5,043 bases of DNA from Acidobacteriota bacterium. Lineage in GTDB: Bacteria > Planctomycetota > Phycisphaerae > WQYP01 > JAJZKJ01. The DNA is taken from positions 1 to 5,043 of the forward strand of contig JAJZKJ010000218.1 of assembly GCA_021804195.1 (NCBI GenBank), given 5' to 3'. Positions 1 through 5,043 of this stretch are shown piece by piece. A program made the position numbers and the translations under genes. Within the stretch, counting starts at the first letter, position 1. Every line of letters begins with the position of its first letter. The notes under the pieces were generated by a model that did not search any database, was not told the origin of the DNA, and worked only from the letters and a program-made list of their open reading frames with translations.

Positions 1-670
1 AGGGCACTATAAAGAATACGCAAGCGGCAGGATCGCTGAACACCGCCAGAAAAGTAATGATTGCCGCAGCCAGAAGGCGAAGCAGAGACCCTCTGTTGCT
101 GCAGTTTGCCTGTGCCGTCATCGGTTGCAGAAGTCCCATGGCCAGCAGCATCATGGTAAGCGTTCCGACGTGATCGGGGCCTGAGAGCAGCAGAGGGGCA
201 TTATGACGCAAGGGCACCACTGCAACGGCGGTCAGCAGAACCAGCAGAGTTATGGGGGATGCTTCGCGGTTGGTTTCGCTTTGGGCAACCCACACTAAAC
301 TTAGCAGGAGCGCCACAAATATCAGGGTCGGGGCAAGTTCCATCACCAATGGAGATTTTCCCACCAGTAGTATGGCTGCGGCTGTAGGATACACGTCCGT
401 GAAGAGCATATTGTCGGTTGACAGATACCAGTCATGCAGCAGCAGATTGCCGTGCAGAACATCTTGTGCGCGGAGTACCGCGGTCGCCTGATCGGAGGTG
501 GCCCGCATGGCGAGTTTGGGCCAAAAGGCGGCATAAAATAGAGCCAGAGCGACAATTACGCCTCCGGCAATGAGCCAATAGCTCCGCTGCGAAAGTGGTC
601 GCGTGAGCAGGCCCGTAATCGCCTGCAAGCGATCAGATTTGGAGGGCAAAAGCGCGAGTTGCTGCTGCAT
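1..670 (-). CDS. Multi-pass membrane protein of unknown function, N-terminal part, runs off the left edge
   Basis: The frame is open from the ATG at 670 to base 1, giving 223 residues without a stop; the C-terminus lies outside the window. Visible hydrophobic segments are at about residues 31-50, 112-130, 139-154, 168-182 and 197-212. Between the first two is a polar loop (about 51-95) with the run HGN (73-75) and HDWYLSTD (79-86). Later landmarks are GPDH (164-167) and SDP (212-214) at the end of a helix. This layout, one helix then a long conserved extracytoplasmic loop then many helices, resembles polytopic GT-C-like or other uncharacterised membrane proteins; that likeness is inferred from memory and no function is assigned. 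No Shine-Dalgarno is visible before ATG 670. The frame is also open up to the preceding gene's stop, allowing a TTG start at 718 that would add a hydrophobic stretch; ATG 670 is preferred because it puts the HGN/WYLSTD loop outside. It probably shares a transcript with the lipoprotein gene 51 nt upstream. Confidence 0.78.
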   Translation of the reverse strand, partial: MQQQLALLPSKSDRLQAITGLLTRPLSQRSYWLIAGGVIVALALFYAAFWPKLAMRATSDQATAVLRAQDVLHGNLLLHDWYLSTDNMLFTDVYPTAAAILLVGKSPLVMELAPTLIFVALLLSLVWVAQSETNREASPITLLVLLTAVAVVPLRHNAPLLLSGPDHVGTLTMMLLAMGLLQPMTAQANCSNRGSLLRLLAAAIITFLAVFSDPAACVFFIVP

Positions 671-721
671 GACCGTCAGAGTATAGCCCGCGGCGAAGGC
701 GGCAACAATTGATAACAACCG

Positions 722-1417
722 CTACTGGCCAGCCGGCTTGGGAGCGGAAGTATTGGCGGGCGTCGCGGTAGTGCTTGTTGGTTGGCTCGCCCGCGATGCA
801 GCCGCAGGCGCCGTCGCCGAGTTTATCATTTTTGGGTTGTTGGTTGTGACAATCGGCTTTTCGCCGGGCGCGGGCAACTGCAGTGGCTCGCACAGTAGCA
901 CAAGGTCGGCGACGCTGTTGTTCCAATGGTACAACTGGTGAATAAGCACGCGCTCGCCGCCGGCGCGAATTTCCACCATTTGAGCGCCGGGCACATATCG
1001 GTCGCTGGCGCTATGCCAGAAGTCCCACAGGCCGGCGCCATGCATCAGGCCGTGCCGGCGGATGGCGTTCCACATCGCCTGAAGCTCATTGACCGTTACA
1101 TGCCGGACAATGGCCGTCTGCGTAACAACCGCTGCGCCATCGGGCTCTACGGTCGAAAATACCGTCACGCTGGTCATGGTTGAGGCCCGAATGGTTTGCT
1201 GAACATACTGGTGGCTGATGTGGCTGTCATAATTCTCGATGATCTTCAGGGCGAAGTCGCTGGGATAGGGTGTGGCGACAAACTTGTGGTGCTTAAACGG
1301 GCCGCTGCTGCAGCCGCCAAGCAGCAAGGTCGCCGCCGCCAGCAGCATCGCTGCCGCCGCGGCCCAAGAGTACCATCCGCGCCGATCACCTGCCGCAGCC
1401 GCCTGATTGCTTTTCAT
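722..1417 (-). CDS. Lipoprotein of unknown function
   Basis: This encodes a 231-residue secreted lipoprotein. The signal peptide has a long polar n-region (residues 1-18, including R12-R13), an Ala/Leu-rich core (19-33) and the lipobox LGGC with the acylated cysteine at 36. Serine follows the cysteine, which in proteobacteria would favour outer-membrane sorting. The body (about 47-190) alternates strand-like segments with one helix-like stretch containing LQAMWNAIRRHGL (112-124) and the aromatic run LWDFWH (130-135). The last 33 residues (199-231) are almost entirely Ala, Ser, Thr and Pro and look disordered. An in-frame ATG at 1447 would add 10 residues, but ATG 1417 has AAGGA seven bases upstream and gives a normal signal peptide, so it is preferred. 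I do not recognise the domain. It lies 51 nt ahead of a membrane protein gene, so the two may act together in the envelope; that is inference from position only. Confidence 0.85.
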   Translation of the reverse strand: MKSNQAAAAGDRRGWYSWAAAAAMLLAAATLLLGGCSSGPFKHHKFVATPYPSDFALKIIENYDSHISHQYVQQTIRASTMTSVTVFSTVEPDGAAVVTQTAIVRHVTVNELQAMWNAIRRHGLMHGAGLWDFWHSASDRYVPGAQMVEIRAGGERVLIHQLYHWNNSVADLVLLCEPLQLPAPGEKPIVTTNNPKMINSATAPAAASRASQPTSTTATPANTSAPKPAGQ

Positions 1418-1424
1418 GGTTGTG

Positions 1425-1429
1425 TCCTT
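1425..1429 (-). promoter_or_regulatory. Shine-Dalgarno site deciding the lipoprotein start
   Basis: The minus strand reads AAGGA followed by seven bases and the ATG at 1417. It lies inside the reading frame that would be used from the alternative ATG at 1447. Its spacing is close to ideal for 1417, so it supports the shorter start. Confidence 0.7.
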
Positions 1430-1516
1430 CAGTAATTCGCCAGGCAATGGGCCGCAGTGTTAACCGGCGGCCAAACCACCCAAGGTAACCCCGCGAACCA
1501 TAACCTTAACAATAGT

Positions 1517-1544
1517 TTAATAACTGGCGGGGGTTTTGTCCCAA
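1517..1544 (-). promoter_or_regulatory. Weak candidate promoter for the lipoprotein gene
   Basis: In the 200-nt gap after holB, the minus strand has TTGGGA (1539-1544) and TATTAA (1517-1522) separated by 16 bases. Each hexamer matches four of six positions of the sigma-70 consensus. The surrounding 1501-1525 stretch is the most AT-rich part of the gap. The match is weak and would give a leader of about 95 nt. It is offered mainly because the gap size implies a new transcription start somewhere here. Confidence 0.2.
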
Positions 1545-1617
1545 TTTGCACAATGGCTGGTGTTGGCGGCCACCGCAAGGCGCCTTGTGGAGAAGGAGTT
1601 CGTGAACCCCAGGCCTG

Positions 1618-2901
1618 TTATCGTCCGGCAAGCTGTGGCGAGACGGCCGCACGAAGCGCTGTCATGTTGGCGGCCAGCAGAAGGGCCTGATGCGCATTGC
1701 TGTCGAGATGATTTTCGGCGGATCGCAGCACCGCCAAAGCCCGGTGCACGCTCGCAGGACTTAATGCGTGGGTTGTGGCGGGCAGGGGTGCCTCGATGGC
1801 GGCGCCGATGTTTTGCCGCAGACGGTCGTCGAGCCAATGGCCGATAACCGCAAGCATGATCGCTATGCCAGATCGTTTGGCCTGCTCCTTAGAAGTCAGC
1901 GGATCGCGCCGCAGTTGCCGCCGGGCATAATCTTCAGCATTTTTTTGAATGATGGTCGCCAATTGCATGGCTCCGGCGCGGCCCACGACCATGTCGTCAA
2001 GCAATTTGCAGATGGCGGTGGTCCAATCAAGAATGTTGCTGGGGGGAGCATCGGCCGCGTCGGGTGAGTCGTCGGCGGAGTCGGCATCATCATTATTGCC
2101 GGCGCGCGGCTTGTTTGCGCGGGCGGCTCGCTTGGCGGCATCGGCTTTGTCGGCCTCCGTCAGGCCCAGCCAATCGAGCGAGCAGCCGATGCTGCCGCCC
2201 GAAAGCCGCGCCACAATGGCCGCATCCGCGGTCGTCACCCCCTGCAAGCCCAATTGCTTAATGACCATGTCGGTCGGCAGGGCGTTAAACTGCACCTGCT
2301 GCGAGCGGCTGCGAATGGTGGTCAGCAGATCAGCCGGGCTGGCGGTAATCATGACAAGATAGGTTTGCGGCGGCGGCTCTTCGAGCGCTTTTAATAGAGC
2401 ATTTTGCGCTTCCTGGTTCATCAAGTCGGCTTCATCAATAATAAACCATTTGCCGCGCCCGCGCTGCGATCGCTTATATAGTTTAGCCTCCACGGGACGT
2501 TCGGGGTTGCTGTCGCCCGTTATCTCGCCGCGAATAACGCCGATGCTCAGGGTGGTGGCCTTGGACGTGCCGCTGCGATCATGAAAGCGCACCAGTTGTC
2601 GGCTGATGAGGTGCAAATCGGGATGCACGCCGACATCGCAGGCTTTGCAGCTCTCGCAATGGCCGCAGGCCAGCGTAAGCAAAAAATCGTCCGGCAGCGA
2701 TGGCACATACCGTCCGTCGGCATGACGGTTAGCCTTGCGCACTGGCGCTTCGCACAATGCTGTGCGGGCCATGGCGCAGGCCGCAGTGAACTTGCCCACA
2801 CCCTGCGGCCCGGCAAACATCCAGGTTGAGGCGAGCCTGCCGGAACTCAGCGCCCGCTGAAGTTGTCCGATGGCTCGCGATTGGCCTACGATGTTCAGCA
2901 T
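1618..2901 (-). CDS. holB: DNA polymerase III subunit delta' (clamp-loader AAA+ ATPase-like protein)
   Basis: Delta' is part of the clamp-loader complex that places the beta sliding clamp on DNA during replication. The 427-residue product starts with MLNIVGQ, lacks the YRP start typical of DnaX, and shows the family landmarks in order. These are a P-loop GPQGVGKF (31-38), a zinc module with C50, C79, C82 and C85 (plus C88), HPD (93-95), Walker B with DEAD (IIDEADLM, 154-161), NALLKALEEPP (167-177), sensor-1 region TAS (186-188), and TIRSRSQ (195-201) with the arginine-finger position R199. An Asp/Ala-rich linker (about 270-289) precedes a helical C-terminal domain expected to form the oligomer collar. 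It is about 90 residues longer than E. coli delta' (334), owing to the zinc-module insertion and the acidic linker. The conserved Cys of the usual SRC motif is Ser here. The P-loop, degenerate in E. coli delta', looks intact. A DnaX-type role is the main alternative, but the N-terminus and length argue for delta'. It follows the aminotransferase gene by 11 nt. Confidence 0.88.
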   Translation of the reverse strand: MLNIVGQSRAIGQLQRALSSGRLASTWMFAGPQGVGKFTAACAMARTALCEAPVRKANRHADGRYVPSLPDDFLLTLACGHCESCKACDVGVHPDLHLISRQLVRFHDRSGTSKATTLSIGVIRGEITGDSNPERPVEAKLYKRSQRGRGKWFIIDEADLMNQEAQNALLKALEEPPPQTYLVMITASPADLLTTIRSRSQQVQFNALPTDMVIKQLGLQGVTTADAAIVARLSGGSIGCSLDWLGLTEADKADAAKRAARANKPRAGNNDDADSADDSPDAADAPPSNILDWTTAICKLLDDMVVGRAGAMQLATIIQKNAEDYARRQLRRDPLTSKEQAKRSGIAIMLAVIGHWLDDRLRQNIGAAIEAPLPATTHALSPASVHRALAVLRSAENHLDSNAHQALLLAANMTALRAAVSPQLAGR

Positions 2902-2906
2902 GACTG

Positions 2907-2910
2907 CTCC
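2907..2910 (-). promoter_or_regulatory. Ribosome-binding site of holB in the intergenic gap
   Basis: The minus strand has GGAG five bases before the holB ATG at 2901, inside the 11-nt gap after the aminotransferase stop codon (2913-2915). There is no room for a separate promoter in the gap, so this supports co-transcription and possibly translational coupling. Confidence 0.55.
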
Positions 2911-2912
2911 GC

Positions 2913-4085
2913 TTAGGCTGCCGGGTTGTGTTGGGCAAGCTGCCGCAGTATTTCAATGCCGCGATCAAGCTTGTCGTCGCTGGTGGCGTAGCTGATCCGA
3001 AAATGGGTGTCGCGGTTGCTGAAGACGTTGCCCGGTATCAGCAGCAGGTTTTTGGCGATGGCCCGGGCACAAAACTCCGAGCCGGTCAGGCCATTGGGCG
3101 CTTTAGGGAAGGCGTAAAAGGCGCCGCCCGGTGAATTAATCTCAAACCAATCGCCCAGGCCCTGTACCAGCCGATCGCGCTTACGGCGGTAGGCATCAAT
3201 ATAGGGTTGCATGTCCACCCGGTGAGTTTGGATTAATTCGAGTGCCGCGTACTGCACCGGGGCCGGTGCGCACACAAACGTGTACTGCTGAAGTTTAATC
3301 ATCTGCTCGATGATGGCTTTTGGCCCGGCGGCGTAGCCAAGTCGCCAGCCCGTCATGCCGTAGGTTTTGGAGTAACCTTTGAGCAGTATGCACTGTTCGG
3401 GCAGCAGCCGGGCAATGCTCTCGTGCTTCTGGTAACAAAACGCGTCGTAGATTTCATCGCTGAGCACCAGCAGGTTATGCCGCCGGGCAATGGCTGCTGC
3501 TGCCTGCAGTTCAGCCGCCGAGAGCGTTATGCCGGTGGGGTTGTTGGGCGAACACAAAATGAGCATTTTGGTCTTCGGCGTGATGGCCGCCTCAAGCCGC
3601 TCGGGGTGCAGCCGAAAGTCGGGATAGCTATCCACCGGTACGGGCACTGCGCCGATAAGCTTTGGCAGGTGCTTGTACATGACAAAATAGGGGTCGAGAA
3701 AGAGGACTTCATCGCCGGGGTTGAGGGCGGCGAACATCGCAAGCATAATGCCGCCCGAAGTTCCGGAGAGGATGATAAGCCCCGGATCGCGCCAGCCGGT
3801 GGAGTCCATGACGCTGGTACGCAGCGGCTCGATAAGTTCGGCAATCCCCTGGGTGGGGGTGTAGCGGTTTTTGCCTTCGGTAATGGCGCGGATGGCGCGT
3901 TCTTTAATGGCTTCAGGAACGTCAAAATCCGGCTGGCCGATGGACAGGTTCACCGGGTCTTTAAGTTTGGCCGCGAGGTCAAAAACCTTACGAATGCCCG
4001 AGGCGTCAATATCCAAGGCTCGCTGGGCGATGGCGGCAAGCGGGTTAAACGCATTCGTGGGTGTTTGATCGGTTGTATGGGCCAT
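2913..4085 (-). CDS. PLP-dependent aminotransferase, class I/II (aspartate/aromatic aminotransferase-like)
   Basis: This is a cytoplasmic fold-type I pyridoxal-phosphate enzyme that moves an amino group between an amino acid and a 2-oxo acid. The 390 residues match the usual length. Motifs seen are IGQPDF (49-54), RYTPTQG (74-80), SGTSGGI (107-113) in the cofactor phosphate region, SPNNPTG (179-185) with a PLP-contacting Asn, and SDEIYD (209-214) with the Asp and Tyr that hold the pyridine ring and O3'. The Schiff-base lysine is K240 in GYSKTYGMTGWRLGY (237-251), where R248 binds phosphate. R363 in HFRISYA is the expected substrate alpha-carboxylate arginine. The catalytic set looks complete. 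Substrate cannot be read from sequence; aspartate, alanine or an aromatic amino acid are all possible, so no symbol is given. The start at 4085 has AGGAG 11 bases upstream. The gene is divergent from trpA and leads into holB. A palindrome lies directly before its ribosome site. Confidence 0.93.
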   Translation of the reverse strand: MAHTTDQTPTNAFNPLAAIAQRALDIDASGIRKVFDLAAKLKDPVNLSIGQPDFDVPEAIKERAIRAITEGKNRYTPTQGIAELIEPLRTSVMDSTGWRDPGLIILSGTSGGIMLAMFAALNPGDEVLFLDPYFVMYKHLPKLIGAVPVPVDSYPDFRLHPERLEAAITPKTKMLILCSPNNPTGITLSAAELQAAAAIARRHNLLVLSDEIYDAFCYQKHESIARLLPEQCILLKGYSKTYGMTGWRLGYAAGPKAIIEQMIKLQQYTFVCAPAPVQYAALELIQTHRVDMQPYIDAYRRKRDRLVQGLGDWFEINSPGGAFYAFPKAPNGLTGSEFCARAIAKNLLLIPGNVFSNRDTHFRISYATSDDKLDRGIEILRQLAQHNPAA

Positions 4086-4096
4086 AAAGCGGCTAA

Positions 4097-4101
4097 CTCC
4101 T
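4097..4101 (-). promoter_or_regulatory. Ribosome-binding site of the aminotransferase, next to a palindrome
   Basis: The minus strand has AGGAG 11 bases before the ATG at 4085. One base separates it from the end of the perfect palindrome at 4103-4133. If that palindrome is transcribed it would fold immediately 5' of the ribosome site, so access could be affected by the hairpin. Confidence 0.6.
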
Positions 4102-4102
4102 A

Positions 4103-4133
4103 AAGCAGCGGATTGTAATACAATCCGCTGCTT
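4103..4133. repeat. Perfect 31-bp palindrome in the divergent aminotransferase/trpA region
   Basis: The arm AAGCAGCGGATTGTA (4103-4117) is repeated exactly in inverse at 4119-4133 around a single central A (4118). All 15 pairs match, so it could bind a dimeric regulator as DNA or fold as a hairpin in RNA. Neither strand has a run of T after it, so it is not a standard intrinsic terminator. It lies 17 bases from the aminotransferase start codon and 91 bases from the preferred trpA start. The inverted repeat is directly seen; its role as operator or leader hairpin is inferred. Confidence 0.93.
4112..4124. promoter_or_regulatory. Possible overlapping divergent -10 elements and operator core
   Basis: The palindrome core contains TACAAT on the plus strand (4119-4124) and TACAAT on the minus strand (4112-4117), each five of six to the -10 consensus TATAAT. 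On the minus strand, starting around 4105 would leave a leader of about 20 nt with the AGGAG site intact. On the plus strand it would give trpA a leader of roughly 95 nt. No good -35 hexamer is visible for either. The inner TTGTAATACAA (4113-4123) also fits the general T-N-GT-N3-AC-N-A pattern described for FadR-type GntR regulators, but such short symmetric patterns arise by chance in any palindrome. Confidence 0.3.
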
Positions 4134-4173
4134 GCGGAAAATGCCCGCGTGTTGGCCCTGCCCGGCAGACCCG

Positions 4174-4192
4174 GTACGCGCAAGCGCGTTAC
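4174..4192 (+). repeat. Imperfect inverted repeat upstream of trpA
   Basis: CGCGC (4177-4181) and GCGCG (4184-4188) are inverse copies separated by AA. Pairing continues outward as GTA (4174-4176) against T-TAC (4189-4192) with one bulged T. It ends 32 bases before the trpA ATG. It could form a small hairpin in a trpA leader, but there is no following T run and no leader peptide with tryptophan codons that I trust. Confidence 0.45.
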
Positions 4193-4224
4193 AAATGGCT
4201 TTGCACCGCTTAAACTACTCGGCC

Positions 4225-5031
4225 ATGAACACAAATATTGACACAGCTTTTGCTCGCGCACGCTCCAAACACCAGGCATTGTTGTGCCCGTTTTTTACGG
4301 CAGGCTATCCCAACCTTGCCGTGGGGCCGCAGATGCTGCTGGCCGCACAGGAGGCGGGTGCAGGGTGCATCGAGTTGGGTATTCCATTTTCAGACCCCAT
4401 TGCGGACGGGCCGGTCATACAAGAAAGCTATCGGCTGGCTTTGGAGGGCGGCGCTACGGTTGAAAAATCGCTCGATATGCTGCGCCAGGCCCGGGCGGCG
4501 GGGCTTAAAATACCGGTGCTGGCTATGGTCAGCTTCAGCGTTATTTTTAAGCGGGGTACACATGAGTTTGCCAAGCTGTGCTGTGCCAGTGGCATAGATG
4601 GCCTTGTGCTGCCCGATTTACCGCTGGAAGAAGCTCCCGCTGTTGTTGCGGCTCTCGGCGAACATGGGCTGGGCAGTTCGCTGTTGATTGCGCCAAGCAC
4701 CTCGCCTGATCGCCGTCGGCGTATTGCCGGGTTATGTACCGCGTTTATTTATTATTTAAGCGTCAGCGGCATCACCGGTGAGCGGGCCAGTTTGCCAAGC
4801 GACATTGCCCCCAATATCGCCCAACTGCGGCAGGTTACCGAGCGGCCCATTTGCGTGGGCTTTGGCATTCACACGACCGAGCAGGTTAGGCAGGTCGGCT
4901 CGCTGGCCGAGGGCGTTATTGTAGGCTCGGCCATCATTCGCCGCCTCACCGAAGAGCGAAGTCGCCCTGATTCAAACCCCGTTCGTGCCACCCATGAGTT
5001 TATAGCCAGCCTGGCGGCGGGTTTGCGATAA
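4225..5031 (+). CDS. trpA: Tryptophan synthase alpha chain
   Basis: TrpA cleaves indole-3-glycerol phosphate to indole and glyceraldehyde 3-phosphate, and passes indole through a tunnel to TrpB, in the last steps of tryptophan synthesis. The product is a 268-residue TIM barrel, the same length as E. coli TrpA. Landmarks are the typical start (NIDTAFARAR, 4-13), CPFFTAGYP (21-29), IELGIPFSDPIADGP (49-63) with the catalytic acids E50 and D61 (Glu49 and Asp60 of the enteric enzyme), the LPDLPLEE loop (129-136), YYLSVSGITG (176-185), VGFGI (211-215) and VGSAI (233-237) at the phosphate site. Where E. coli has Tyr102 and Asn104, this protein has S103 and S105. ATG 4225 is chosen because family homology begins there. 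An in-frame extension to TTG 4132 adds 31 residues unlike any TrpA. No Shine-Dalgarno precedes 4225. An ATG abuts the stop codon. Confidence 0.95.
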   Translation: MNTNIDTAFARARSKHQALLCPFFTAGYPNLAVGPQMLLAAQEAGAGCIELGIPFSDPIADGPVIQESYRLALEGGATVEKSLDMLRQARAAGLKIPVLAMVSFSVIFKRGTHEFAKLCCASGIDGLVLPDLPLEEAPAVVAALGEHGLGSSLLIAPSTSPDRRRRIAGLCTAFIYYLSVSGITGERASLPSDIAPNIAQLRQVTERPICVGFGIHTTEQVRQVGSLAEGVIVGSAIIRRLTEERSRPDSNPVRATHEFIASLAAGLR

Positions 5032-5043
5032 ATGCGCCAAACC
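5032..5043 (+). CDS. Possible start of a gene downstream of trpA (first four codons)
   Basis: An ATG begins on the base directly after the trpA TAA, and the remaining window reads M-R-Q-T. Back-to-back stop and start codons are common in translationally coupled operons. Only 12 bases are available, and there is no clear ribosome site beyond the GGCGGCGGG run about ten bases earlier, so the product and even the existence of the gene cannot be confirmed. Confidence 0.3.

Noticed and set aside
1379..1384. Twin arginines in the lipoprotein signal peptide, considered as a Tat export signal
   Set aside because: The context D-R-R-G-W-Y does not fit the S/T-R-R-x-F-L-K pattern, so ordinary Sec export is more likely.
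1573..1590. Inverted repeat with core CAAGGCGCCTTG about 30 bases after the holB stop, considered as a terminator
   Set aside because: The core is a perfect 12-bp palindrome, but there is no T run on the minus strand after it and the hairpin loop would be very small. Termination here is possible but not supported.
1517..1847. Overlapping frames of about 100 codons on both strands across the end of holB and the following gap
   Set aside because: They mostly overlap holB coding sequence, have Arg/Ala-rich shadow-like composition, and lack ribosome sites.
3423..4103. A 226-codon open frame on the plus strand opposite the aminotransferase gene
   Set aside because: It lies almost wholly inside the complement of a gene with a full set of catalytic motifs. 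Long antisense frames are expected in GC-rich coding DNA, and its translation shows no recognisable domain.
4134..4224. Search for a tryptophan attenuator leader peptide before trpA
   Set aside because: No short frame with adjacent Trp codons followed by competing hairpins and a T run was found; the small CGCGC/GCGCG hairpin alone is not enough.

Overview
The window is a compact, GC-rich bacterial chromosomal segment with five protein genes and possibly the first codons of a sixth. I see no RNA genes, mobile elements or CRISPR. Two sequence features hint at a planctomycete-like bacterium (perhaps Phycisphaerae): the wording of the aminotransferase ('SGTSGGI', 'DPYFVMYKHL') and a delta' clamp-loader subunit with a long zinc-module insertion. 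This is judged from memory of such proteins, so the phylum is tentative; a Gram-negative-type envelope is suggested by the lipoprotein.

Layout, right to left on the minus strand: a class I/II PLP-dependent aminotransferase (4085-2913) is followed after 11 nt by a DNA polymerase III delta' subunit, holB (2901-1618). The tight spacing and a GGAG ribosome site in the gap suggest one transcript. A 200-nt gap follows. Then comes a lipoprotein of unknown function (1417-722), and after 51 nt a multi-pass membrane protein (670 to beyond the left edge). The lipoprotein and membrane protein look like a second transcription unit with an envelope role.

On the plus strand, trpA (tryptophan synthase alpha chain, 4225-5031) is divergent from the aminotransferase. 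Its stop codon abuts an ATG at 5032 that may begin the next gene. The 139-nt divergent region holds a perfect 31-bp palindrome (4103-4133, 15-nt arms around one central base). It lies one base from the aminotransferase ribosome-binding site and carries a TACAAT (-10-like) hexamer on each strand. This is the most interesting non-coding signal in the window and could be an operator controlling both directions or an mRNA leader hairpin.

The right half therefore joins amino-acid metabolism (tryptophan synthesis, a transaminase) to a replication gene, and the left half encodes two envelope proteins. I found no convincing new multi-gene system. The points worth a second look are the palindrome, an atypical HolB, the substituted substrate-pocket residues in TrpA, and the unassigned lipoprotein/membrane-protein pair.
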